NCBI GenBank assembly: GCA_028275345.1
Contig: JAPWUV010000005.1
Span: 185,894-249,893 of the forward strand
Reading direction: 5' to 3'
DNA from: a bacterium
GTDB lineage: Bacteria; Zhuqueibacterota; Zhuqueibacteria; Oleimicrobiales; Geothermoviventaceae
DNA: 64,000 nucleotides
Of this stretch, positions 27,161 through 34,896 are shown piece after piece. How positions within the stretch are numbered: the first letter of the stretch is position 1; every line of letters starts with the position of its first letter. The translations under genes were made by a program, and so were the position numbers. The notes under the pieces are model-generated. The model made no database searches. It was not told where the DNA came from and saw nothing but the letters and a program-made list of their open reading frames with translations.

Positions 27161-28135
27161 ATGAGGGCGCTCATCACGGGAGGTGCAGGGTTCATTGGCT
27201 CGCATTTGGCCGAGGCGCTCTTGGAGCGCGGGGATTCGGTGTACGTGATCGACAATCTTTCCACCGGGCGTCTCGAAAACGTCCAGCATTTGCGCAGTCA
27301 CCCGCGTTTCGGCATCGCCGTGGAGACCATCTTGAACGAAACGGTCATGGACCGTCTGGTGAGCGAGTGCGATGTGATCTTCCACCTGGCGGCCGCGGTG
27401 GGCGTGGAGCTCATCGTGAGTCACCCGGTGGAAACCATTGAGACCAACATCTTGGGCACACACATGGTGTTGAAGCTGGCCAATCGCTACCTGCGACGGG
27501 TACTGATCGCCTCCACCTCGGAAATCTACGGGAAGAGCGAGAAGGTCCCCTTCTCCGAGGACGACGACCGTATCCTGGGCCCAACCTCCCGGAGCCGGTG
27601 GAGCTATGCCGACTCCAAGGCGATCGACGAGTATCTGGCCTTCGCCTACCACAAGGAGAAGAACCTTCAGGTGACGGTAGCACGCCTCTTCAACACGGTG
27701 GGACCGAGGCAAACCGGCCGCTGGGGGATGGTCATCCCGCGAATGGTCACCCAAGCCCTTCGCGGGCAACCCATCACCGTGTACGGTAGTGGCAACCAGA
27801 TTCGCTCCTTCACCTACGTGAAGGACACCGTTCGCGCCCTCATTGCGCTGGTGGACTCGCCCAGCACCGTCGGGCAAATCTACAATGTGGGCAGCCACAA
27901 TACCATCAGCATCAAAGAACTCGCCCACAAGATCAAAGAGATGACCAATTCGCCCTCCGAGATCGTCTACATCCCCTACGAGCAAGCCTACGAGAAGGGA
28001 TTCGAAGACATGCGCATCCGCATCCCGGACCTGAGCAAGATCCGCAACGCCATCGGCTGGGAACCCCAGTACACGCTGGAGGACATCCTGCGCGAGGTGA
28101 TCGAATACTTCCGGGCGAATCCCCATGCGATGTGA
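27161..28135 (+). CDS. NAD-dependent epimerase/dehydratase (extended SDR)
   Basis: This is a 324-residue sugar-nucleotide enzyme. The ATG at 27161 follows GGGAGGTAGGG and starts the Rossmann fold (MRALITGGAGFIGSHLAEAL). The active site is complete: the serine/threonine in ASTSEIYGK and YxxxK in WSYADSKAIDEYL. The substrate-binding segment ARLFNTVGPRQTG and GSGNQIRSFTYVKD are as in UDP-glucose 4-epimerases and UDP-xylose-synthase-like decarboxylases. I cannot choose between epimerase and decarboxylase by eye. It lies 2 bp after the WecA-like gene and is the last member of the glycan cluster. Confidence 0.9.
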   Translation: MRALITGGAGFIGSHLAEALLERGDSVYVIDNLSTGRLENVQHLRSHPRFGIAVETILNETVMDRLVSECDVIFHLAAAVGVELIVSHPVETIETNILGTHMVLKLANRYLRRVLIASTSEIYGKSEKVPFSEDDDRILGPTSRSRWSYADSKAIDEYLAFAYHKEKNLQVTVARLFNTVGPRQTGRWGMVIPRMVTQALRGQPITVYGSGNQIRSFTYVKDTVRALIALVDSPSTVGQIYNVGSHNTISIKELAHKIKEMTNSPSEIVYIPYEQAYEKGFEDMRIRIPDLSKIRNAIGWEPQYTLEDILREVIEYFRANPHAM

Positions 28136-28256
28136 AGGAGGGGCCATTCGGTGTGGCCGTAGGCTCAGGGAGCCGTAGGGCCGGTCAAGGCTCCAGGGGA
28201 TTCCCCAGCCTGAGCCAGCATCGGGCTACCCGATTAACGCGATGCCAGTTTTCGCC

Positions 28257-28285
28257 TTGACTGCAGGGGTAGCGTTGGTTATATT
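28257..28285 (+). promoter_or_regulatory. Promoter for the serine-palmitoyltransferase-like operon
   Basis: TTGACT (28257-28262), a 17-nt spacer and TATATT (28280-28285) match the housekeeping consensus closely. The start point would be near 28292, giving a leader of about 105 nt before the GTG at 28397. It separates this operon from the glycan cluster. Confidence 0.7.
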
Positions 28286-28396
28286 GAGCGCGATTCATTT
28301 TGACGGAAGCAGCGAAAGAGACCGTCCGGATGTGTGGGGAGTCAAGGTCAGTCGTGCCGGTTGAGGACCGTCTGGACTGCACACGGAGGCGCTGAG

Positions 28397-29581
28397 GTGG
28401 ATCTGTTCGAGAAATGCTACCGTTTCACGAGAGCGAAAGAGGCCATGGCCGCGGGGATCTATCCCTACTTCCGGGCCATCGAGTCTGGAGCCGACACCCA
28501 GGTGGTGATCGATGGGCGGCAGGTCATCATGATCGGCTCCAACAACTACCTCGGCCTCACTCAGGATCCACGGGTGAAAAAGGCAGCACAGGAGGCCATT
28601 GAGCGCTTCGGCTCGGGCTGCACGGGCTCCCGTTTCCTCAACGGGACTTTGGCCCTGCACGAGGAGCTGGAGGAGCGTCTGGCGGCGTTCATGAAACGGG
28701 AAGCGGCGCTGGTATTCTCCACCGGCTTCCAGACGAATCTGGGAACAATTGCCACCATCGTCGGGAAGGACGATCTCATCTTCGCCGATCGGGACAATCA
28801 TGCCAGCATCGTAGACGGTTGCCGCCTGGCCTTCGGCAAAACGGTCAAGTATCGCCACAATGATATGTCGGACCTGGAGCGGGTCCTGAAGATGTACGCC
28901 GACGACGACGGGGGCAAGTTGATCGTGACGGACGGCGTGTTCTCCATGGGAGGCGACATTGTGGACCTCCCACGGCTGGTCACCATCGCTAAGAAGTACG
29001 GGGCCCGGATCATGATCGACGACGCCCACTCCATTGGGGTTCTTGGGCAACACGGTCGGGGCACTGCGGAGCACTTCGGTCTGGAAGACCAGGTCGATAT
29101 CGTGATGGGGACCTTTAGTAAGTCGTTCGCATCCATTGGCGGATTCATCGCCGGGGACGAGCCGGTGATCCACTACATCAAGCATCACTCCCGGAGCCTC
29201 ATCTTCTCGGCCAGTCCGCCGCCGGCGGCGGTGGCTACGGTGCTGGCGTGTCTGGATATCATCGAGAAGGAACCGGAGCGTCGCGAACGGCTCTGGGAGA
29301 TCACGAACAAGATGCGGCGCGGCTTTCGGGAGCTCGGATTCAACACCGGCAACAGCCAGACCCCCATCATCCCCATCATCATTGGCGAAGACGAGAAGAC
29401 CTTCGCCTTTTGGAAGGCACTGTTCGAGAACGGGGTCTATGCTAATCCGGTCATCAGTCCGGCCGTCCCTCCGGGAATGTCGCTCATACGCACCTCGTAC
29501 ATGGCGACGCACAAGGACGAAGAGCTCGATCGCGTGCTCGAGGTTTTCGAGAAAGTGGGCCGGCAGTTCGGCGTAATCTGA
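28397..29581 (+). CDS. spt: Serine palmitoyltransferase / alpha-oxoamine synthase family
   Basis: This is a 394-residue PLP enzyme. The GTG at 28397 follows GGAGGCGCTGAG; upstream codons are open but lie in the leader. The alpha-oxoamine synthase signatures are present: SNNYLGLTQDPRVKKAA, GSGCTGSRFLNGTLALHEEL, DNHASIVDG, IDDAHSIGVLG and the PLP lysine Lys242 in MGTFSKSFASIGGF. Family members condense an amino acid with an acyl-CoA (KBL, BioF, HemA, SPT). The GSGCTGSRFLNGT segment and the length are closest to bacterial SPT of Bacteroides type, which makes 3-ketosphinganine from serine and palmitoyl-CoA. Biotin or threonine pathway genes are absent nearby, while an acyltransferase follows after 16 bp, supporting the sphingolipid role. 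BioF remains the alternative. Confidence 0.8.
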   Translation: MDLFEKCYRFTRAKEAMAAGIYPYFRAIESGADTQVVIDGRQVIMIGSNNYLGLTQDPRVKKAAQEAIERFGSGCTGSRFLNGTLALHEELEERLAAFMKREAALVFSTGFQTNLGTIATIVGKDDLIFADRDNHASIVDGCRLAFGKTVKYRHNDMSDLERVLKMYADDDGGKLIVTDGVFSMGGDIVDLPRLVTIAKKYGARIMIDDAHSIGVLGQHGRGTAEHFGLEDQVDIVMGTFSKSFASIGGFIAGDEPVIHYIKHHSRSLIFSASPPPAAVATVLACLDIIEKEPERRERLWEITNKMRRGFRELGFNTGNSQTPIIPIIIGEDEKTFAFWKALFENGVYANPVISPAVPPGMSLIRTSYMATHKDEELDRVLEVFEKVGRQFGVI

Positions 29582-29597
29582 AACTTAGAGGCTAGTC

Positions 29598-30722
29598 ATG
29601 GGAACTCTGACCGTCCATCCCGTTCGGAACCGGCGCGAGCTCAAACAGTTCATCCTTTTCCCGTGGAAGGTCTACAAGGGGGACCCGAATTGGGTACCGC
29701 CCCTGATCGTCGACATGAAAGAGATGCTGGACAAGAAGAAGAATCCCTTCTTCTTGCATTCGGACGCGGAATTCTTCCTGGCCCGGCGGGATGGGGAGGT
29801 CGTGGGACGGATCGCGGCCATCCAGAACAATCGTCACAATGAGTTCCACAAGGAGAAGACGGGCTTCTTCGGCTTTTTCGAGGTGCTACGGGATTACGAT
29901 GCTGCGTCCGCGCTCTTCGACGCGGCCGCCAGTTGGCTCAAGGACCGGGGCCTTGAGGTGATGCGCGGCCCCGCGAACTACAGTACCAACGACACCGTCG
30001 GGTTCTTGCTGGAAGGCTTCGAGAGACCCCCGGTTGTGCTGATGACCTACAATCCCCCCTACTACCTGGACTTCTGCCAGCGGTATGGCTTCCAGAAGGC
30101 CAAGGACCTGTACGCCTACCTCATGACGTCGGACCAGCCCCTGCCGGAAAAGGCCATCCGCGTGGCAGAGTCCCTCAAGCGGCGCGAGAACGTGGAGTTC
30201 CGCACGGTGAACATGAAGCGCTTCTGGGAGGAGGTGGAGCTGGTCTTTCAGATCTACAACGACGCCTGGAGCCTCAACTGGGGCTTCGTCCCTCTGACCC
30301 GGGAAGAGATCGATCACATCGCCAAGCAGCTGAAGATGATCCTCGATCCTGACCTGGTTCTGATCGCGCTGGTGAACGGAGAGCCCGCCGGCTTCTCCCT
30401 GGCCCTTCCCGACATCAACCAAGCCCTGATCAAGATCCGCAATGGCCGCCTCTTCCCCTTCGGATTGCCAAAGCTGCTCTGGTACATGCGGAAGATCAAC
30501 GGGATCCGCGTGTTCACCATGGGGGTCGTGCGCAAATACCAAAAGCGCGGCATCGACTCTCTGTTTTACGTGGAGACGTACCGCAGGGGCGTCGCCAAGG
30601 GTCACCGCTGGGGTGAATTCTCCTGGATCCTGGAAGACAACGTGATGATGAACCGGGCCGCCGAGTCGCTCGGAGCTCGCGTCTACAAACGCTACCGAAT
30701 CTACGATAAGCCGCTGGTGTGA
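29598..30722 (+). CDS. GNAT-type N-acyltransferase, candidate ceramide synthase
   Basis: The product is 374 residues. The N-terminal half carries FPWKVYKGDPNWVPPLI and a GNAT-like core (FFLARRDGEVVGRIAAIQNN); the C-terminal half has a second GNAT-like section (LVLIALVNGEPAGFSLALPD, GVVRKYQKRGIDSLFYVE). It resembles the YghO-like acyl-CoA N-acyltransferase group. Bacterial ceramide synthase of Caulobacter is a GNAT-fold protein whose gene lies near spt. The direct pairing here with an SPT-like gene, 16 bp apart, makes N-acylation of a sphingoid base the most attractive role. This is inference from context. No transmembrane helix is seen. Confidence 0.7.
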   Translation: MGTLTVHPVRNRRELKQFILFPWKVYKGDPNWVPPLIVDMKEMLDKKKNPFFLHSDAEFFLARRDGEVVGRIAAIQNNRHNEFHKEKTGFFGFFEVLRDYDAASALFDAAASWLKDRGLEVMRGPANYSTNDTVGFLLEGFERPPVVLMTYNPPYYLDFCQRYGFQKAKDLYAYLMTSDQPLPEKAIRVAESLKRRENVEFRTVNMKRFWEEVELVFQIYNDAWSLNWGFVPLTREEIDHIAKQLKMILDPDLVLIALVNGEPAGFSLALPDINQALIKIRNGRLFPFGLPKLLWYMRKINGIRVFTMGVVRKYQKRGIDSLFYVETYRRGVAKGHRWGEFSWILEDNVMMNRAAESLGARVYKRYRIYDKPLV

Positions 30723-31328
30723 ACACGACAGGGGCTCGCAGAGCCCGCAATGCCCCAAGACCGACCCGCACAATGCTGGGGGACATGAATCCGCCCATCA
30801 GGGATAGCCAGTAGGCGCAAAGAGAATCCTTCGGGGGGAAGCGGAGGTTTCCCTCTCCACTTTCCGTGCGCATTGTGAAACCACCCGTAGGCCGGAACTC
30901 CCGCGTCAACCCAGATTGTAACTGGACAATCCCCTGTCTCTCCGGACCCGCCAGGGCTAGCCATTGGTCACGGAACGGATCTGGTCGCGTCGCCAGGAAA
31001 ACAGTGTGAGCTTCACGGGAACTTTTGATTCCGGGGGGCGTAGTTATGCTCCGAACGCCGGCCGGGGAAGCTGGTCGAATTTCGGACGCGTTGGGAAAGC
31101 AGTGGCCGAAATTCTCTCATCCGCACATACCTCGGGGGCGACAGCACCCTACCGGGGCCAACTGAGCCGGCTAGTCGCCTGGAAAAAAGAGCCCCGGCTG
31201 TGAATCATCGGGAACAAATTGGCATGGAGGTTGTAGAATGTGTCGGTGGTCGAGGAAGATCACCGCACGCGACGTAATGGCGGGTTGTAGAGTTCGAGGG
31301 TAAAACCAAACGATTAGGGGATGATGGG
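30723..31328. other. Intergenic region, 606 bp, with small inverted repeats
   Basis: No gene is supported; the longest open frame (30964-31203) lacks a ribosome site. Directly after the acyltransferase is a 6-bp hairpin GGGCTC-GCA-GAGCCC (30732-30746) without a T-run, a possible weak terminator. GATTGT-6 nt-ACAATC (30914-30931) is a clean inverted repeat that could be an operator. A possible -10 element TAGAAT sits near 31236, but its -35 is poor. Confidence 0.4.
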
Positions 31329-32021
31329 ATGATGGAACTCAACGAGAACAAGCTGATGCTGTTCGACAAGGCCGCGGCGGGCGAAGATGAGCTTTTCGCC
31401 CGGCTCAGGCAGGAGGGTTTCGAACTGGTCCACACGGACAGCCTGGAAGAGGCAACGGAAAAGATCCGAGCGGAAAGCCCCGCGGGTGTGCTGATCAACG
31501 TGGACACCTTCGGCTCAGATACATGGTCCGTGGTCCGTCAGCTCAAGGAGGATGTGGACACGCGCCGTATCGCTCTCATCCTGTATTCGGCGTACGACGA
31601 CGAGGCCAATATCGTGCGCGGCTTCGAAGAAGGAGCTGACGACTACATCGTCCGGCCGACTCCCTCTCGTGCGACGGTCGCACGTATCAAGGGGATCGTC
31701 CGCAGGGTCCGCGAGCTTGGTTCCCGCCGGATCAAGGTGAAGGACCTGGAGATCGACCTGGACGAACATCGGGTCTACAAGGCCGGCAAGCCTATCGACC
31801 TGACCTACACGCAGTTCAAGCTCCTGTACCTGCTCGCGTCTCATCGGGAAAACGTCTTCACGCGGCAGGAGATTCTCGAACGCGTGTGGGGCAAGAAGGT
31901 CTACGTGACGAGCCGTACGGTGGACGTGCACATCAAGCGTCTGCGGGAAAAGCTCGGAGAGCAGAAGTACCCCTCGAAGTACATCGAGACGATCCACGGC
32001 ACCGGCTACCGCTTCGTCTAG
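31329..32021 (+). CDS. OmpR/PhoB-type regulator with degenerate receiver domain
   Basis: The product is 230 residues: an N-terminal receiver-like domain (~8-125) and a C-terminal winged helix (~135-230; LTYTQFKLLYLLASHRENVF, TSRTVDVHIKRLREKLG, IETIHGTGYRFV). Aligned with PhoB (E9, D10, D53, T83, K105) at a constant offset of four, the receiver has D13, K14, N57, S87 and R109. The phospho-accepting aspartate is therefore asparagine, the conserved lysine is arginine, and one of the metal-binding acids is lysine. It should bind DNA and probably dimerise, but is unlikely to be switched by ordinary phosphorylation. No histidine kinase gene is adjacent. The gene stands alone with its own terminator. 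Two consecutive ATGs (31329, 31332) could start it. Confidence 0.9.
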   Translation: MMELNENKLMLFDKAAAGEDELFARLRQEGFELVHTDSLEEATEKIRAESPAGVLINVDTFGSDTWSVVRQLKEDVDTRRIALILYSAYDDEANIVRGFEEGADDYIVRPTPSRATVARIKGIVRRVRELGSRRIKVKDLEIDLDEHRVYKAGKPIDLTYTQFKLLYLLASHRENVFTRQEILERVWGKKVYVTSRTVDVHIKRLREKLGEQKYPSKYIETIHGTGYRFV

Positions 32022-32043
32022 GCTCTCATTTTCCTCCCTCCGG

Positions 32044-32072
32044 AGCCCCCGGCGAAAGCTGGGGGCTTTTTT
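32044..32072 (+). terminator. Rho-independent terminator after the regulator gene
   Basis: AGCCCCC-GGC-GAAA-GCT-GGGGGCT forms a 10-bp stem (one G-T pair) closed by a GAAA tetraloop and followed by six T residues. It lies 22 bp after the regulator stop and ends that single-gene transcript. Confidence 0.92.
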
Positions 32073-32173
32073 GTTTTCGCAGCAAGCCCAAGGGCCCGCG
32101 CCTTTTCCCCTTCAGCCGGGACTGGGCAAGCATCCGCGAGCGGATAATCCCCATCGTGGCGGAGCCAGCTTGT

Positions 32174-32243
32174 CCCCGCAGTCCCGTACTGCGCGGAGGC
32201 CTGTTCCCCGACAACACCTCGGCCTTTCCTCTGCGGGTTTTTT
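32174..32243 (+). terminator. Second terminator-like structure with an inner hairpin
   Basis: CCCGCAG at 32175-32181 pairs with CTGCGGG at 32231-32237, which is followed by TTTTTT. The ~49-nt loop contains its own AGGCC/GGCCT stem. It could be a back-up terminator for the regulator transcript or the 3' end of a small RNA read on the plus strand. I see no promoter of its own. Confidence 0.35.
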
Positions 32244-32315
32244 GCCGTGTGCAACGACTGAGGCGAGTCCCCCACTTACCGGGACTGCGAGACGAAACCG
32301 CGGGACACCTCCCCC

Positions 32316-33368
32316 TCACCAGGAACGGCGACCCGTCAAAGGCTCCAGGAGCAGGGAATCGTTCCCCCTCATTTCAGCCACCTTCGCGACGCCCAGGAGG
32401 AACATAGCGGTCACGAACTCCCGTTTGAGCCGCTCGATCTTCTCGATGACGCGCTCGGCCGACTCCAGCGCTGGCTCCAAAAACGGCGAGGCCATCCCGC
32501 AAAGCGAGGCGCCCAAGACGATGGCTTTGGCCATGTCCAACCCGGTGCGGATCCCTCCGGAGGCGATCAGCTGGAGGCGATCCCGGTATGGTCGCAAAAG
32601 CCACAATGCCAACGGAGTGGGAATACCCCAGTCCTGGAAGACGAGTCCCAATCCTTCCGCTGCGGAGTCCCGCCGCCGGTGATGCTCCACCCGGCTCCAG
32701 GAGGTCCCTCCCGCTCCGGCCACGTCGACGATCCGGATGCCAGCACGGAGGGCCAATTCCACATCTGGCGCCGACATCCCCGAACCGACCTCCTTGAGGA
32801 TCACCGGAACCTCCAGCTCCCGGGCCACGAGGCCGATCTTTTCGGCAAGACCTGCGAAGTTGGTGTCGCCTTCCGGCTGCACAGCTTCTTGAAGCGGGTT
32901 CAGATGCAGGCAAAGCGCGTCGGCCGCCAGGACCTCGACAGCCCGCCGACATTCCTGGATACCGAAGCCGTAATTCAGCTGGACCGCGCCCAGATTGGCG
33001 CAAAGCACCGTTGTCGGAGCCACCTCTCGCAGCTCGAAGCTGTCGCGGGCGCTTGGATTGCTGAACATCACGCGCTGCGAACCCACCGCCATCGCCACCC
33101 CCGTGGCCTCGGCCGCGCGCGCAAGATTGCGGTTTACCCGTCGCAGGATTTCATGATCCCCGCCGGTCATGGACGTGATCATCAAAGGAAAGGACAGCCG
33201 CTTGCCCAGAAACTCCACCGAAGGATCCACATCCGCCAGATTGATCTCCGGCAGCGCCCGGTGCCTCAGCAGCACTCCGTCGAAATACAGCTTGCGCCGA
33301 TCGACGCCCAAGTCGCTCTGCACGATCCGGATGTGCTGCAGCTTCCGATTATTGGTCGATGAGTCCAT
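32316..33368 (-). CDS. fni: Type 2 isopentenyl-diphosphate delta-isomerase (FMN-dependent)
   Basis: This is a cytosolic TIM-barrel flavoenzyme that interconverts IPP and DMAPP for isoprenoid synthesis. From the ATG at 33368 it has 350 residues, the usual family length, and starts like its relatives (NNRKLQHIRIV). An ATG at 33389 is also possible. Key segments include the FMN/substrate loop SFPLMITSMTGGD, AVGSQRVMF, CLHLNPLQEAVQPEGDTNF, VILKEVGSGMS, VDVAGAGGTSW and the phosphate-binding ASGGIRTGLDMAKAIVLGAS. It is read in the same direction as the upstream permease but has a gap of about 175 bp and a promoter-like signal of its own. Undecaprenyl carriers for the glycan cluster depend on this pathway. 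Confidence 0.93.
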   Translation of the reverse strand: MDSSTNNRKLQHIRIVQSDLGVDRRKLYFDGVLLRHRALPEINLADVDPSVEFLGKRLSFPLMITSMTGGDHEILRRVNRNLARAAEATGVAMAVGSQRVMFSNPSARDSFELREVAPTTVLCANLGAVQLNYGFGIQECRRAVEVLAADALCLHLNPLQEAVQPEGDTNFAGLAEKIGLVARELEVPVILKEVGSGMSAPDVELALRAGIRIVDVAGAGGTSWSRVEHHRRRDSAAEGLGLVFQDWGIPTPLALWLLRPYRDRLQLIASGGIRTGLDMAKAIVLGASLCGMASPFLEPALESAERVIEKIERLKREFVTAMFLLGVAKVAEMRGNDSLLLEPLTGRRSW

Positions 33369-33440
33369 CGCTTCACCGACGCTCTTCATCCGCCCTTCCG
33401 ACTTCACGTCATGCCCCATCGGCCACAACACTTCCGCCGG

Positions 33441-33469
33441 AAGATAGGAAACATAGCCTCCGAGGGCAA
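33441..33469 (-). promoter_or_regulatory. Possible promoter for the IPP isomerase gene
   Basis: On the minus strand TTGCCC (33469-33464), a 17-nt spacer and TATCTT (33446-33441) stand about 70 bp before the chosen start. The -35 is the same variant seen in front of the OPT gene. It is a moderate match only. Confidence 0.4.
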
Positions 33470-33543
33470 CGGACTTCTTCCTCATCTTCCGGCAACTCGC
33501 CGCTTCTCTCTGCCCGGCATCCGGCCGGAAAAAGGTTCGGCTA

Positions 33544-34887
33544 TCAGCCCGCCGCCGTCCCGTTCGGATCAATCCCCCCGGCGCGCCGTCCGCGGCGGAA
33601 GAAGGCGTAAGCCGGTAACCCCGTGCCGATCAATACAGCGGCGGCGAGGACTCCCGCCGTTGGGTACGCCACGAACGCCCCATACGCCAGATACAACTGC
33701 GTTCCCACGGAGAGGACAATCATTGTAGCCCAGCCGGGAGAGCGGAAACTCGGCTGATAATCCCGCCGCCTCCGGAGCCACGGGATCGCGGCGTAGACCA
33801 AAGCATTCTGCAGGAGGTAGGACAGGGTGAAGTAGCCGAGAAGGTTCTCGATGCCTCCAACCAGCACCAAAGCTACCGCGACTCCTGACTGCGCCAGAAT
33901 CGAAAAAAACGGGGTCTCATACCTGGGATGTATGGCGGCGAACGGGCGCGGCCACAATCCATCGCGAGCAATGGCGTATTCGATCCGCGGCTGGACCATG
34001 ATGCATGCGCTGGCAGCCCCTATCATCGAAATGAACGCGGAGATGGCCAAAGAGCCCGCCGCAACCGACGCGAAGCTCGGCAGGTAGCCAAATGGATTGG
34101 CGAAGGTCCCCTCGGCAGCGACTAGCTCTCCGAAGGGAACGATGGCGGTCGTGGCCAGGGCAATCAATGTGTAGCAGATCGTAATGCCCAAGGCGCTCCC
34201 GATTAGCGCCACGGGCAATGTGCGTTGCGGCCGCCGTATCTCACCCGCCATGTAGAGAATGTTCGGAAAGCCGGCGTATGACCAGGTGGTGGCAGCCACC
34301 CCGGCCACCAACCGCCGCAGAGCATGTCCCTGATCCGCCGCACCCGAGAGATCAGAGGGATCCAGTAGGAAGAGGCCGAGAAAGATCAGGAGGACCAGGG
34401 GAGAAAGCTTGGCGATCGTCAGCCCGATCTGGACGTTCCCGCCCAGCTTCACGTCCCGCACGTGGAGGTAGGTCAGTGCCAGGATCAGCAACGAGGCCAG
34501 AGCCTTTCCCTCCCACGTCGTGCCCAGCGGCGGGTGCAATACCTTCAAGGCCGAGCTCGCACTGAGCGCAATGATGCTAATGGACGGAGTGTCGCTCGTC
34601 CAGAAGACCGTCCAAACGTAGAGGAAGGCTAGCAGTGGACTCCCTGCCTTCTTCAAGTACAAGTAGGCGAACCCGTTCTCGGGATAGGCCGTGCCCAGCT
34701 CGGCGAGGAGTAGGATCTGCGGGATCCATATGAGGCCCCCCACAAACCAGGCGGCAAGGGCGAGCAGTGGACTGCCCGTGACCTTCGCCACGATGGGCAA
34801 GGTGATGAATACGCCCGAGCCGATCACCGTGCCGACGATGAGCGCCACTGCGTGGCCAAGCCCGAGCTTGCGGCCTAATTCCGCCAT
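33544..34887 (-). CDS. Amino-acid permease, APC superfamily
   Basis: This is a 447-residue inner-membrane transporter with about 12 hydrophobic segments. The substrate-binding TM1 loop typical of the APC fold is clear (VALIVGTVIGSGVFITLP, where G-S-G-V is the signature). TM6 equivalents are also visible (AATTWSYAGFPNILYMAGEI). The best resemblance is to the LAT/SLC7-like exchangers and bacterial amino-acid permeases such as SteT. It starts 9 bp after the M28 peptidase gene, consistent with uptake of amino acids released by the peptidase. The substrate range is not readable. Confidence 0.9.
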   Translation of the reverse strand: MAELGRKLGLGHAVALIVGTVIGSGVFITLPIVAKVTGSPLLALAAWFVGGLIWIPQILLLAELGTAYPENGFAYLYLKKAGSPLLAFLYVWTVFWTSDTPSISIIALSASSALKVLHPPLGTTWEGKALASLLILALTYLHVRDVKLGGNVQIGLTIAKLSPLVLLIFLGLFLLDPSDLSGAADQGHALRRLVAGVAATTWSYAGFPNILYMAGEIRRPQRTLPVALIGSALGITICYTLIALATTAIVPFGELVAAEGTFANPFGYLPSFASVAAGSLAISAFISMIGAASACIMVQPRIEYAIARDGLWPRPFAAIHPRYETPFFSILAQSGVAVALVLVGGIENLLGYFTLSYLLQNALVYAAIPWLRRRRDYQPSFRSPGWATMIVLSVGTQLYLAYGAFVAYPTAGVLAAAVLIGTGLPAYAFFRRGRRAGGIDPNGTAAG

Positions 34888-34896
34888 CCATCTCCC

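Noticed and set aside
30964..31203. 79-codon frame before the OmpR-type regulator
   Set aside because: No ribosome site, Ser/Arg/Gly-rich composition and no recognisable motif.
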